Origin: Bin87 sp965217175
Lineage (GTDB): Bacteria; Chloroflexota; Dehalococcoidia; Lucifugimonadales; UBA3495
Direction: 5' to 3'
Assembly (NCBI GenBank): GCA_965217175.1
Contig: OZ244251.1
Coordinates: 1,736,001 to 1,800,000 of the forward strand
DNA: 64,000 nucleotides
Within the stretch, counting starts at the first letter, position 1. Every line of letters starts with the position of its first letter. Positions 1-8,536 of this stretch are shown here, one piece after another. Both the position numbers and the translations under genes were made by a program. The notes beneath the pieces were generated by a model. That model saw only the letters and a list, made by a program, of their open reading frames with translations. It ran no database searches and was not told the DNA's origin.

Positions 1-2262
1 GGAACCGACAAGGTTACGGGCCGCGCGCAGTATGGCGCCGATTTTCGGCTGCCGGGCTTGCTGCACGCCAAAGTACTGCGGAGCCCGCACGCTCACGCCC
101 GGATCAAGAGCATCGACACTTCTCGGGCCGAGGCAATGCCTGGAGTAATGGCTGTGGTTACTTCCGCAGACTTTCCTCAGCCGGGCGGCCGGGTGGTCGA
201 TCTGGGCGAGGGGGCGATGATCAACCCCAAATTCCTGAGCAATAACTGCCTGGCTGCGGAAAAGGCGCTTTACAAGGGCCACGCGATTGCGGCGGTGGCG
301 GCGGATAACGCCCACACTGCCGAGGAAGCCCTGTCCTTAATAGAGGTCGAGTACGAGGTATTGACCCCGGTCTCCGACGTTTTGGAGGCGATGCGGGACG
401 ATGCCCCGCTGGTTCACGAACGGTTGGCCAACCTCAACGATCCCAGCGTTAGGCCAGGCGGACTGATGGCGGAGGGAGACACCGGCAAGACCGGAAACGT
501 GTCGAACCGCTATTTCTACGAGCTTGGCGACCTGGACGCAGGGTTTGGCGAGGCGGATATCGTGATCGAACGCGAGTTCCGCACCAAGGCGGTGCACCAG
601 GGATACATCGAGCCGCACGCGGCGACCGCCCTGTGGAACGCCGATGACACGCTGACCATTTGGTGCAGCAGCCAGGGTCATTTCAACGTGCGGGACCAGA
701 CAGCGACAATCCTGGGCATGCCGGTATCCAAGATCCGGGTGGTGCAACTGGAGATTGGCGGTGGATTCGGCGGCAAAACGCTGGTTTACCTGGAGCCGGT
801 GGCCGCGGTTCTATCCCGCAAAACTGGCCGGCCGGTGAAGGTGGCTATGTCGCGAACCGAGGTGTTCGAAGGGACCGGTCCGACGTCGGGCGGATACCTG
901 CGCGTCAAGATGGGCGTCACCAATGCCGGCAAGATAATAGCGGCGGACGTTTCACTGTATTACGAAGCTGGCGCTTACCCCGGTTCACCGGTGAACCCTG
1001 GCGCGCAATGTGCATTGTCCTGCTACAACATTCCCAACGGGAAGATCGAGGCGGCGGACGTGGTCTTGAACCACCCGAAGACCGCGGCCTATCGGGCGCC
1101 CGGATCTCCGGCGGCCGCTTACGCCGTTGAGTCGGTGGTGGACGAGTTGTGCGAATCGCTGAGCATGGACAAGCTGGAATTCCGAGCGTTGAACGGCGCG
1201 AGGGAAGGAGACCGGCGTGTTACCGGGCCTCAATTTGGCAGCATTGGCTGGCAGGAGACGGTGCAGGCGGCGCGCGATCACGACCACTGGAACTCCCCGA
1301 TTGACCGGTCTGCGGAAGCCGAAGGGAAGAAGGTAGGCCGCGGAGTCGCCGGTGGATTCTGGTTCAATGGCACCGGGCCGGCCAGCGCCATCGTCAGCGT
1401 ACTGGCCGACGGATCGGTTACGCTGGTGGAGGGTTCTCCCGACATCGGGGGAAGCCGGGCAGTAGCAGCAATGCACGTTGCGGAAGTGCTGGGCATCGCG
1501 GCGGAGGCGGTCAACCCGTCAGTGGGCGACACCAACTCGGTCGGGTTCACCTCGATGACCGGCGGCAGCGGGGTGGCCTTCAAGACCGGCTGGGCGTCGT
1601 ACGAGGCGGCGCAGGACGTGAAAGAGCAGATGATTCAGCGCGCCGCCCGGATCTGGGACATCGAGCCCGATAACGTTGAATATGCCGACGGCGTGATTCA
1701 GCACAAATCGGAACCGGAACTGCGCTTTACCTTCCAGCAGCTGGCTGCCCGCCTGAACGGGACCGGTGGGCCGATTGTGGGAAGCGCCAACGTTGACCCT
1801 CGGGGAGCCGGGGGCGCATACGCGCTGCATATCGCAGACGTGGCGGTGGACGTTGACACGGGTAAGGTGGACATCCTGCGCTACACCGCCATTCAGGACG
1901 TCGGCACTGCGATTCACCCGTCCTACGTGGAAGGGCAGATACAGGGCGGCGCCGTGCAGGGGATCGGTTGGGCGCTCAACGAAGAGTATTTCTTCAACGA
2001 CAACGCCGAAATGCAGAATTCCAGCTTCCTCGACTACCGGATGCCGACGGCCCTGGACCTGCCGATGATCGACACGGTGGTGGTTGAAGTCCCCAACCCG
2101 GGTCATCCGTATGGAGTGCGCGGAGTGGGCGAGGTTCCGATTGTGCCGCCCATGGCCACCATCGCCAACGCCATCCACGACGCATTGGGGGTCAGGATGA
2201 ACAACCTGCCGATGAATCCGGGATCGGTGCTGGAAGCGCTGTGGGGGAAGGACGGTAAGTAG
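1..2262 (+). CDS. xanthine dehydrogenase family molybdopterin-binding (CoxL-like) subunit, 5' partial
   Basis: The reading frame is open from the first base, so the start lies upstream; 753 residues are visible. The family holds the molybdopterin cytosine dinucleotide cofactor of a molybdenum hydroxylase and oxidises aldehydes, N-heterocycles or related substrates, usually with separate FAD and 2Fe-2S subunits. Visible motifs are the glycine-rich GGGFGGK around base 760, AYRAPGSP near 1090, and near the C-terminus GVRGVGEVPIVPP, whose Glu is the expected catalytic base. The AYR loop lacks the AYRCSFR sequence of form I CO dehydrogenase, so CO oxidation is unlikely. The FAD and Fe-S partners are not downstream and would have to be upstream. 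The substrate cannot be told. Confidence 0.9.
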   Translation, partial: GTDKVTGRAQYGADFRLPGLLHAKVLRSPHAHARIKSIDTSRAEAMPGVMAVVTSADFPQPGGRVVDLGEGAMINPKFLSNNCLAAEKALYKGHAIAAVAADNAHTAEEALSLIEVEYEVLTPVSDVLEAMRDDAPLVHERLANLNDPSVRPGGLMAEGDTGKTGNVSNRYFYELGDLDAGFGEADIVIEREFRTKAVHQGYIEPHAATALWNADDTLTIWCSSQGHFNVRDQTATILGMPVSKIRVVQLEIGGGFGGKTLVYLEPVAAVLSRKTGRPVKVAMSRTEVFEGTGPTSGGYLRVKMGVTNAGKIIAADVSLYYEAGAYPGSPVNPGAQCALSCYNIPNGKIEAADVVLNHPKTAAYRAPGSPAAAYAVESVVDELCESLSMDKLEFRALNGAREGDRRVTGPQFGSIGWQETVQAARDHDHWNSPIDRSAEAEGKKVGRGVAGGFWFNGTGPASAIVSVLADGSVTLVEGSPDIGGSRAVAAMHVAEVLGIAAEAVNPSVGDTNSVGFTSMTGGSGVAFKTGWASYEAAQDVKEQMIQRAARIWDIEPDNVEYADGVIQHKSEPELRFTFQQLAARLNGTGGPIVGSANVDPRGAGGAYALHIADVAVDVDTGKVDILRYTAIQDVGTAIHPSYVEGQIQGGAVQGIGWALNEEYFFNDNAEMQNSSFLDYRMPTALDLPMIDTVVVEVPNPGHPYGVRGVGEVPIVPPMATIANAIHDALGVRMNNLPMNPGSVLEALWGKDGK

Positions 2263-2307
2263 CATCGGCGCGGATTGATCCCGATTGATTTGGTGCAAAT
2301 ATTTCAA

Positions 2308-2335
2308 TAACAGATCGCCGGTAACAGATCGCTGG
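2308..2335. repeat. 14-bp tandem duplication upstream of cupin gene
   Basis: TAACAGATCGCCGG is followed directly by TAACAGATCGCTGG (one mismatch). It lies about 50 bases ahead of the cupin start, between two genes. Confidence 0.7.
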
Positions 2336-2384
2336 GGCGGATGATTATCTGCCACGGCGTCTGTTGCTAATCTGGAGGATAGCT

Positions 2385-2777
2385 ATGACAACTGAACAAC
2401 GGACGGATGCGAAACCATACGTGGTGCATGCGGTGGGCGACCCGTCGGAGACGACACAGACCCCGGGGATGGTGCGTCAGCCGGCGATAATGCCGGGCAA
2501 GGGTGAGACCACCAAGATCTGGATGGGGAAGGTGACGGCAGCGCCGCGGGAGAAAGGGCCGCCCCACACGCACCTCGAAGCCGAGACTGCCGCCTACGTG
2601 TTGCAGGGGCACGTTAGGGTGTGGTTCGGGGAGAATTTTGAGCAATCGATTGAGGCCGGGCCGGGAGATTTCATCTTTGTGCCGGCAAATACGCCTCACA
2701 TCGAAGAAAACCCATACGATGAAGAACAGATCGGCATATTGTGCCGGGCGCCAGACAACATCGTGATGAATTTGTAG
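2385..2777 (+). CDS. cupin domain protein
   Basis: A 130-residue single-domain cupin. The start is the ATG that follows GGAGG (2374-2378) by six bases; an in-frame start 21 bases earlier has no ribosome site. Cupin motif 1 is visible as PHTHLEAETAAYVLQG (HxH, Glu, Gly) and motif 2 as PGDFIFVPANTPH, giving a likely 3-His/1-Glu metal site. Small cupins of this kind are oxygenases, isomerases or sugar/acid binders; nothing fixes the substrate. It sits between the molybdenum hydroxylase gene and a CDGSH gene on the same strand and may be co-transcribed with them. Confidence 0.85.
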   Translation: MTTEQRTDAKPYVVHAVGDPSETTQTPGMVRQPAIMPGKGETTKIWMGKVTAAPREKGPPHTHLEAETAAYVLQGHVRVWFGENFEQSIEAGPGDFIFVPANTPHIEENPYDEEQIGILCRAPDNIVMNL

Positions 2778-2894
2778 AGACGTGTGGCACAATCGGTGCC
2801 AACGCAAATCGGCAGGACGCGCCCGTCCCGACGCCGATCGGGGTGCAGCACGCAAGACCGACAGAAATCATCAATCATCGAGGAGGAATCAGAC

Positions 2895-3101
2895 ATGGCA
2901 GACGTAAAAGTACAAATCCGGGGCAACGGCCCGTTGAGGGTCATAGGCGAGATCGAAATTATTGACCAGAGTGGGAACCAGTACGCGATTCCCGAGGGTC
3001 AGTGGGTATCTTTCTGCCGCTGTGGACAGTCGGACAACAAGCCGTTTTGCGACGGCACGCATCAGGACTGCGGATTCGAAGCGCCCAGCGAGGCCAAGTA
3101 A
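2895..3101 (+). CDS. CDGSH iron-sulfur domain protein
   Basis: A 68-residue protein, started at the ATG eight bases after AGGAGG (2881-2886). It contains CRCGQSDNKPFCDGTH, an exact match to the family pattern CxCx2(S/T)x3PxCDG(S/A/T)H, which binds a redox-active 2Fe-2S cluster through three Cys and one His. The N-terminal part (about 40 residues) resembles the short strand that precedes the motif in bacterial single-CDGSH proteins. Likely a small cytosolic electron carrier or Fe-S sensor. A strong terminator follows at once, so this closes the transcript that includes the cupin. Confidence 0.93.
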   Translation: MADVKVQIRGNGPLRVIGEIEIIDQSGNQYAIPEGQWVSFCRCGQSDNKPFCDGTHQDCGFEAPSEAK

Positions 3102-3131
3102 TCGTTCGCAGAATCTGAGCGCAGCATTCTG

Positions 3132-3178
3132 AAGCCGCCAATTGTCTGGGAAATGCCCCGGAGACTGGCGGCTTTTTT
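3132..3178 (+). terminator. rho-independent terminator after CDGSH gene
   Basis: Perfect 9-bp stem AAGCCGCCA / TGGCGGCTT. The 29-base loop can itself fold through GTCT/AGAC, and the stem ends in a run of six T. Confidence 0.85.
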
Positions 3179-3229
3179 GGCGCGGGCGTTCAGGATTGCC
3201 GACGCAACTGCGGGGTTGCGTGGCAAGCG

Positions 3230-3235
3230 TATAAT
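3230..3235 (+). promoter_or_regulatory. candidate -10 box for hydratase gene
   Basis: TATAAT matches the sigma-70 -10 consensus exactly, about 45 bases ahead of the hydratase start and just after a terminator. No convincing -35 box is seen at the right distance. Confidence 0.4.
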
Positions 3236-3280
3236 CTCAACCAAAATAAACCAGCAAAGCAAACCAGCAGGGGGTGCCAA

Positions 3281-4081
3281 ATGGTTACCACGACGCCGGC
3301 CCGTCTAGCGGCCGAACTAATCTTCGAAAAATACCAGTCCGTGAAGCCCTTTGATCGACTCCCGGATAACCTGTTCCCGAAGACGCTGGAAGAAGCCTAC
3401 GGGATTCAGAGAGAACTGCACTGCATGTTGTCGAGCATCTGGGGGCCGTTGGCCGGGTACAAGCTGGCTTATACCACGCCGGTGATGCAGGAACGGGCCG
3501 GTCTGGATCATCCGGTATTGGGCGCGTTGTTCAAAAAGGTGATTTCGCGCTCGCCGGTGGTATTGAACTACACCGAGTACGTGAACCTGGGCATTGAGCT
3601 GGAGGTTGGAGTTACGCTGGGTCGCGACCTGCCGGTGTCGGGAGCGCCCTACACCCGGGAAAAGGTGGCCGAAGCGGTGGCGGAGGTGGCAACGGCGTTT
3701 GAAATCGTGGACATGCGGACACCGCCCGACCTGACCACCGAAGAACGAACGTTGTTCAGCGTGGCCGTCAACATTCTGAATTCGGGCATCGTTCTGGGCG
3801 ATCCGATTACCGACTGGCAAAGCAAAGACCTGGTGAACTGCAAAGGCGTGATGACAATCAACCACGAGCACGTGGGCGAGGGGTATGGCCGTGATGTGAT
3901 GGGTCATCCCTTCGAGCCGCTGGTGTGGCTTGCCAACGAACTGGCGAAGCACAACCACCCACTGAAGGCAGGGGACGTGGTTATTACGGGAAGCCTGGTG
4001 CCTCCGACTCCGCTGGAATTTGCATCGGAAGGCCGGATTTCCATTGAAGGATTGGGCGAGGCCGTGGTGGTGGTGGCCTGA
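3281..4081 (+). CDS. 2-keto-4-pentenoate hydratase / fumarylacetoacetate hydrolase family protein
   Basis: 266 residues, the usual length of MhpD-type hydratases. These enzymes add water to 2-hydroxypenta-2,4-dienoates in aromatic ring meta-cleavage pathways, or decarboxylate 2-oxo-3-enedioates. Family marks are GYKLAYT near residue 60, the metal-binding acidic pattern GIELEVGVTLGRDL near 108, then AFEIVDMR and a final GDVVITGSLVPPTPL. The ATG follows a purine-rich GCAGGGGG by a few bases. It is a single-gene unit between a terminator and the convergent rsmI. The neighbouring molybdenum hydroxylase and cupin would suit aromatic or heterocycle breakdown, but that link is inference. Confidence 0.88.
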   Translation: MVTTTPARLAAELIFEKYQSVKPFDRLPDNLFPKTLEEAYGIQRELHCMLSSIWGPLAGYKLAYTTPVMQERAGLDHPVLGALFKKVISRSPVVLNYTEYVNLGIELEVGVTLGRDLPVSGAPYTREKVAEAVAEVATAFEIVDMRTPPDLTTEERTLFSVAVNILNSGIVLGDPITDWQSKDLVNCKGVMTINHEHVGEGYGRDVMGHPFEPLVWLANELAKHNHPLKAGDVVITGSLVPPTPLEFASEGRISIEGLGEAVVVVA

Positions 4082-4143
4082 CCCCGGAACAGGGTAGTAC
4101 GTCAGGGTGGTACGGTGGGGTAGTACGTTGATGACCGGCGCGA

Positions 4144-5007
4144 TCAATCCGGGGTGGGTTGGGGTGCAGCGCCGGTTTCAACCCAGAGGGTGTACACGGT
4201 GCGGCGGGGCAGTCCGGTTGCGGCGACGACCTCCGCCACCGCCTGGCGGCCACGCATTCCGATGGCGCGCCGTTCCAAAAGGGCCAGACGGGCTGCTTCG
4301 ATCACAATAGCCGGGGACGCATCCGCTCCCCGGCTATTGTGATCGATGGGCGGTGCGCCGATAACGATTGTGAACTCGCCACGGGGCTGCGTGAAATGAA
4401 GCAAAGCGTCAGACGGGCGACCGCGCCAGATCTCTTCGTGGAGTTTGGTGAGTTCGCGGCACACCGCCACCGGGGTGTCGTCGAGTGTGTCGGCAATGTC
4501 GGACAGGGTGGCACGCAGACGGTGGGGGGCCTCGAAGATGACGAGGGTGCATCCGGATAGCGAGCCCTCCTGGAGCGCGGCGACCCGGCCGTTGTGCCGT
4601 CGTGGCAAAAATCCCAGGAACAGAAACCGGTCGGCTGGAAATGTGGACACCGGCAGGGCGGCGGTGACTGCGGATACGCCGGGGATGGTTACGGTCTGGT
4701 GGCCTGCTTCGATGACGGCTGCCACCAGGCCGGCTCCAGGGTCGCTGATGGAGGGTGAACCTGCGTCGGTGGTGTAGGCGACGTCGCCCAGTTCCAGGGC
4801 GTTCAGCAGTTCCGGCAGCCGCCGCGACCAGTTGTGTTCATTGCAACTTACCATCCTGGGATTGGCGCCGAGATGAGACAGCAGTCGGCGCGTTATGCGC
4901 GTGTCTTCGGCGGCGACCAGGGGAACCTGGGCCAGGATGCGGGCAGCCCGGAAGGTGAGGTCTTCCAGATTACCGATAGGGGTGCCAACTACGTACAAAG
5001 TACCCAC
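4144..5007 (-). CDS. rsmI: 16S rRNA (cytidine(1402)-2'-O)-methyltransferase
   Basis: 287 residues of the tetrapyrrole-methylase fold; RsmI uses SAM to 2'-O-methylate C1402 in the ribosomal P site. Hallmarks are LYVVGTPIGNLEDLTFRA at the N-terminus, AAEDTRITRRLL, TDAGSPSISDPGAGLV and the C-terminal helical segment RQAVAEVVAATGLPRRTVYTLWVE. The start is GTG at 5007, directly before the conserved N-terminus. The linker between the catalytic and C-terminal domains is encoded by a perfect 19-bp inverted repeat (separate entry). It is convergent with the hydratase and divergent from the TPP enzyme. Confidence 0.96.
   Translation of the reverse strand: MGTLYVVGTPIGNLEDLTFRAARILAQVPLVAAEDTRITRRLLSHLGANPRMVSCNEHNWSRRLPELLNALELGDVAYTTDAGSPSISDPGAGLVAAVIEAGHQTVTIPGVSAVTAALPVSTFPADRFLFLGFLPRRHNGRVAALQEGSLSGCTLVIFEAPHRLRATLSDIADTLDDTPVAVCRELTKLHEEIWRGRPSDALLHFTQPRGEFTIVIGAPPIDHNSRGADASPAIVIEAARLALLERRAIGMRGRQAVAEVVAATGLPRRTVYTLWVETGAAPQPTPD
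4299..4345. repeat. perfect 19-bp palindrome inside rsmI
   Basis: Arms CGATCACAATAGCCGGGGA (4299-4317) and its exact reverse complement (4327-4345) are separated by nine bases. They lie in the coding sequence for the variable linker of RsmI and keep the frame open. In mRNA this would form a very stable hairpin. Confidence 0.9.
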
Positions 5008-5161
5008 ACCGACAGTATATCCACCGAGGGATGGGTTGGAACCTGTTGCCGGGCGTCTTCAATCAGATCAACGAAAGACCCTGAAGGGGTCGTGTGATAA
5101 CATTGCCGACAGTTTTTTGATAGCCCGGAAGGGCCAATTGTCGACATCAGGAGTCATGTTT

Positions 5162-6826
5162 ATGCCAGACCTGAACGGGGGTCATCTTTTTATTCGCTGC
5201 CTGAAACAGGAAGGCGTGCGAAAGATTTTCACCATCGTGGGCGATACCATTTTGCCGCTGGTTGATGCTGCAGCCGACGAGGGGATCGAGTTTATCGACA
5301 CCCGACACGAGGGCGCCGCGATGCACATGGCGGACGGCTACGCCCGGATTACCGGGGAGCCGGCTGTTGCGATGTTCACCGGTGGACCGGGATTTGCAAA
5401 TGCGATTTCCGGGTTGCCGGCGATCTATACGTCGGAGAGTCCGGTGATATTCGTGGCCGGCTGCGCCGAATTGCCGGAAAAGGGTCAGGCGACCTTCCAG
5501 GAAATTGACCAGGTCGCGATGGCGGCTCCGGTATCAAAGGGTTCCTGGTTGATACATGACAAAAACCGCATACCGGAATTCGTGGCGACGGCGTTCCGCA
5601 CGGCCATGAGCGGCCGGCCGGGTCCGGTCCACCTGACACTGCCCATCGACCTGCAGGAGGCTCCGATCAGCGAGGAAGACCTGCCTCCGTACCTGCCGCA
5701 CGAGTATCGTTCCATGGGCAGGGCCCACGGCGATCCTAACCTGATACAGCAGGCGGCGACGCTTTTGGCCAATGCCCAGCGTCCGGTAATTATCGCGGGG
5801 AATCCGGCCCGGTATTCGGTGGAGCCGGCACAGCTGGAGGCACTGGTCGAGGCGGCCGGGGCGCCCATATTTACGGTAGAACAGGCGCGGGGTTTGATCG
5901 ACGATTTGCATCCGCTTTGCTTTGGGTATGCGGATGGCGCATTGAACCGGACGGCAAGACGGTTTCGGGAGGCGGACGTGGTGTTGCTGCTGGGGAAGCG
6001 GCTGGACCACCGTTACCGGTACGGAGGCGTATTTTCTCCGGAGGCCAAGATTATCCAGGCGGATCCGTCGCCGGCGGAAATCGGGCGCAACCGGGGTGTG
6101 GCAGTGGGCTTGCTGGGAGACCTGGGAGCGATAGTCGATCAGTTGACCGGGGCCGCTCAAATGAATCGCAACGTTGGTCCCTGGCTGGACACGCTGCGGC
6201 AGGATCAGACTGCGTGGCAGGACAGCCTGCGCAGCAACGCCACCGGAGACGCGCCGATGCATCCGCTGGACGTATACACGCGCATCGAGCATTTGATCGA
6301 CGAGGACACCTTTATCGTGCTGGACGGCGGCGACTACGTGCAGTGGGGTCGTTGCTACCTGCCAGCCCGGTCTCCGGGGCATTTCATCCGCCTGGGGCCG
6401 TTGAGCCATTTGGGCGGCGCCATTCCCTACGCCATGGCGGCCAAGCTGGCCTATCCGAACAGCAAGGTGCTGGCGTTCATGGGCGATGGGTCGTTTGGGT
6501 TCTATTCGATGGAGTACGACACGTGCATCCGCCATAACCTGCCCATTACCGGGATTATGGGGAATGACAGCAACTGGGGGATCGACAAGACGTTCCAGCT
6601 GGCGTATTTCGGGCGGGACGTGGGCACGAGCCTGCGGTACGTGCGGTATGACAAGGTGGTAGAGGGAATCGGCGGGTACGCTGAATTGGTGGAGCAACCG
6701 GAGGAAGTGGGGCCGGCGGTGGAGAGGGCGATCAACTCAGGCAAACCGTCGTTGGTAAACATAACGGTTAAACCGGGAGCGAGTCCGTTGGCCGAGGCGA
6801 TGATAGCCCGGCGGACGGGTAGTTAG
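5162..6826 (+). CDS. thiamine pyrophosphate-dependent enzyme, acetolactate synthase-like
   Basis: 554 residues with the three-domain plan of the family: N-terminal pyrimidine-binding domain with the catalytic Glu in DTRHEGAAMHMADGYAR, a central domain (about 190-330), and a C-terminal PP domain with GDGSFGFYSMEYDTC ending in GNDSNWG. Members decarboxylate 2-oxoacids or oxalyl-CoA, or make acetolactate. No small regulatory subunit is adjacent, so this is more likely a catabolic relative than the biosynthetic IlvB. The second of two ATGs (5162) is preferred: AGGAG at 5149-5153 is eight bases from it but only two from the first. Cytosolic; the substrate is unknown. Confidence 0.88.
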   Translation: MPDLNGGHLFIRCLKQEGVRKIFTIVGDTILPLVDAAADEGIEFIDTRHEGAAMHMADGYARITGEPAVAMFTGGPGFANAISGLPAIYTSESPVIFVAGCAELPEKGQATFQEIDQVAMAAPVSKGSWLIHDKNRIPEFVATAFRTAMSGRPGPVHLTLPIDLQEAPISEEDLPPYLPHEYRSMGRAHGDPNLIQQAATLLANAQRPVIIAGNPARYSVEPAQLEALVEAAGAPIFTVEQARGLIDDLHPLCFGYADGALNRTARRFREADVVLLLGKRLDHRYRYGGVFSPEAKIIQADPSPAEIGRNRGVAVGLLGDLGAIVDQLTGAAQMNRNVGPWLDTLRQDQTAWQDSLRSNATGDAPMHPLDVYTRIEHLIDEDTFIVLDGGDYVQWGRCYLPARSPGHFIRLGPLSHLGGAIPYAMAAKLAYPNSKVLAFMGDGSFGFYSMEYDTCIRHNLPITGIMGNDSNWGIDKTFQLAYFGRDVGTSLRYVRYDKVVEGIGGYAELVEQPEEVGPAVERAINSGKPSLVNITVKPGASPLAEAMIARRTGS

Positions 6827-7006
6827 TGCCGGTGGTGGAGACGGTGGCCCCGGCGATTGCCGATTTTAGATGCCGACTGTCTCCGGAACGGCCGGGGCCG
6901 TGTGACGAAATGTATCGCTGTATGGATGTTAATCGTAATACACTTGCCATTAACAGGCCGTTTGCGAAACCGAAACAGATTCTGTTGGAGAACTTGTAGA
7001 TAGTTG

Positions 7007-7034
7007 TTGACAAAGGTAGGGGCGAGGGTATAGA
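7007..7034 (+). promoter_or_regulatory. sigma-70 promoter of first RdhA-like gene
   Basis: TTGACA at 7007-7012, a 16-base spacer, then TATAGA at 7029-7034. It ends 55 bases before the start codon. Confidence 0.6.
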
Positions 7035-7089
7035 TTGCCTGAAAATGCCACCGCATACAGCGGCAAAGCCAACTAGCGAGGAGGCTAAT

Positions 7090-8367
7090 ATGCTTAAGAT
7101 TGGGCATGAGGTTGTGCGACCCGGAAGGCACTGGGGCGACGCCGAAATCACGATTCCGGTTCCTGAGGAACTGGAAACTGTTCCCGGAATTCCGATGACC
7201 AACCGTGAGACCGACTGGTACACCCGCGAATATCCGCTGGAAACCATGAACATCACGGAAAGGGCATCCCGCGACTGGGCGAACACTTTGCGCGACCTTC
7301 ACGCTGAGATGCGCGAGATCCGCAAGGAGCATGACAAGCTCAACAGCAACCTGATTATGGCTGCCCGAGCCACCGCCGAGATGGAGTCCACTGCCGAGGC
7401 AACCGGCGAGGACATCTCCGAGGCGATCAAGGAAAAGGCGCGCCAGTTGGGTTACCTGGAAGTAGGCATCACCAATTACGACCCACGGTATGACTACAAG
7501 AGCAAGCGCGGCTTCACCGTACTGCCCCACGCCATTTGCTTGGCCTACGAGCAGGACTTCGAGCCCACGCAGACGATCCCCAGCGTGGACGCTGAGATCG
7601 TTCACTCCAGCACCTACCGGACGCAGGCAGCAGCCGGCTTGGAACTGGGCAACTTCATCCGTTCCCAGGGTTACAAGGCCCACGTGGTCCACTCCAGTGA
7701 CTCCACCGGCCCGGTCATCCCCATGTTCGTAGCTGCCGGTCTCGGCTCCCTGGGCGCCTGTGGCTATCTGCTGTCCCCGCACAGCGGCAACCGCATGCGG
7801 CTGATGATGATCACCACCGACGCCAACGTCAGCTATGACGAGCCCGTCGACTACGGGATCCATGCTTTCTGCCAGGTCTGCCAGGTCTGCGTAAACCGCT
7901 GCCCGGGCCGCGCCCTGATGCGCGACAAGATCTGGTGGCGTGGAATTGAGAAGAACAAGTTGTACTTCAAGCGTTGTCGGCCGGTCATGGCCCGCTACCT
8001 CGGTTGTGGCGTGTGCATGAAGGTTTGCCCGATCCAGAAGTATGGCCTGAAGAACACCATGGAGCACTACGCCGCCACCGGACAGGTGTTGGGCAAGGGC
8101 ACCCATGACCTCGAAGGTTACAACCTGGAAGGCAAGGGCTACTTTGGTCCTGGTGAACTCCCCGTCTTCGAGCGCAACTTCTTCGACATGCCCCACGGCA
8201 ACTCCGACGAGTGGTCGTTCGAGCAGATGAAGGACGCCGCCCGTGATAACAACGGCGAGATTCCAGATTCCATGGTCGAGGACCTGAAGCTCCAGATCGA
8301 GCGTTCCATCGCTCTGCAGTCCGGCGACGTACTGCAGCAGATGGCCGAGGACCAGGACTACATCTAG
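7090..8367 (+). CDS. reductive dehalogenase-like protein, copy 1
   Basis: 425 residues. The ATG lies five bases after GAGGAGG (7078-7084). The C-terminal half carries the two 4Fe-4S motifs of corrinoid reductive dehalogenases: C261-x2-C264-x2-C267-x3-C271-P, and C296-x9-C306-x2-C309-x3-C313-P. The middle part (about 120-255) would be the nitroreductase-like cobalamin domain. Unlike respiratory RdhA there is no twin-arginine signal peptide, and no RdhB anchor gene is present, so a cytosolic reductase is more likely than a respiratory terminal reductase. QueG (epoxyqueuosine reductase) is a distant relative but is normally shorter and lacks this N-terminus. It is a monocistronic unit with its own promoter and terminator. 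A close paralogue lies 3.9 kb downstream. Confidence 0.8.
   Translation: MLKIGHEVVRPGRHWGDAEITIPVPEELETVPGIPMTNRETDWYTREYPLETMNITERASRDWANTLRDLHAEMREIRKEHDKLNSNLIMAARATAEMESTAEATGEDISEAIKEKARQLGYLEVGITNYDPRYDYKSKRGFTVLPHAICLAYEQDFEPTQTIPSVDAEIVHSSTYRTQAAAGLELGNFIRSQGYKAHVVHSSDSTGPVIPMFVAAGLGSLGACGYLLSPHSGNRMRLMMITTDANVSYDEPVDYGIHAFCQVCQVCVNRCPGRALMRDKIWWRGIEKNKLYFKRCRPVMARYLGCGVCMKVCPIQKYGLKNTMEHYAATGQVLGKGTHDLEGYNLEGKGYFGPGELPVFERNFFDMPHGNSDEWSFEQMKDAARDNNGEIPDSMVEDLKLQIERSIALQSGDVLQQMAEDQDYI
7873..8163 (+). repeat. near-identical tract shared with second RdhA-like gene, copy 1
   Basis: By hand alignment, 282 of 291 bases equal 11809-12099, including an uninterrupted run of 87 (7873-7959). 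It covers both Fe-S motifs. Outside the tract the two genes differ at many synonymous sites. Confidence 0.85.
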
Positions 8368-8399
8368 TAATCCATCCTCTACCAGCCAAGTGGCAAATG

Positions 8400-8431
8400 G
8401 GCCGGCGGGAGCAATCCCGCCGGCCTTTTTT
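8400..8431 (+). terminator. rho-independent terminator after RdhA-like copy 1
   Basis: 11-bp perfect stem GGCCGGCGGGA / TCCCGCCGGCC closed by a GCAA (GNRA) tetraloop and followed by six T. Confidence 0.95.
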
Positions 8432-8453
8432 GTGTCTCACAGGCTCGGCGGAG

Positions 8454-8483
8454 TTGAATGACGGGGGACCCCCGTGGAATAAT
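8454..8483 (+). promoter_or_regulatory. promoter of PLD-ATPase gene with palindrome filling the spacer
   Basis: TTGAAT (8454-8459) and AATAAT (8478-8483) make a -35/-10 pair with an 18-base spacer. Within the spacer, 8461-8475 is ACGGGGGACCCCCGT, a perfect palindrome with 7-base arms about one central base, centred on the spacer. That is a typical place for a repressor or MerR-type operator. Transcription would begin near 8490. Confidence 0.5.
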
Positions 8484-8536
8484 CGCCGGCGAGTATGGCT
8501 AAAAGATGGGATATGACCAGTATTGGAGGAAGATTG

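Noticed and set aside
6846..6899. GGCCCCGGC / GCCGGGGCC inverted repeat after the TPP enzyme, as a terminator
   Set aside because: The loop is 36 bases and no T-run follows.
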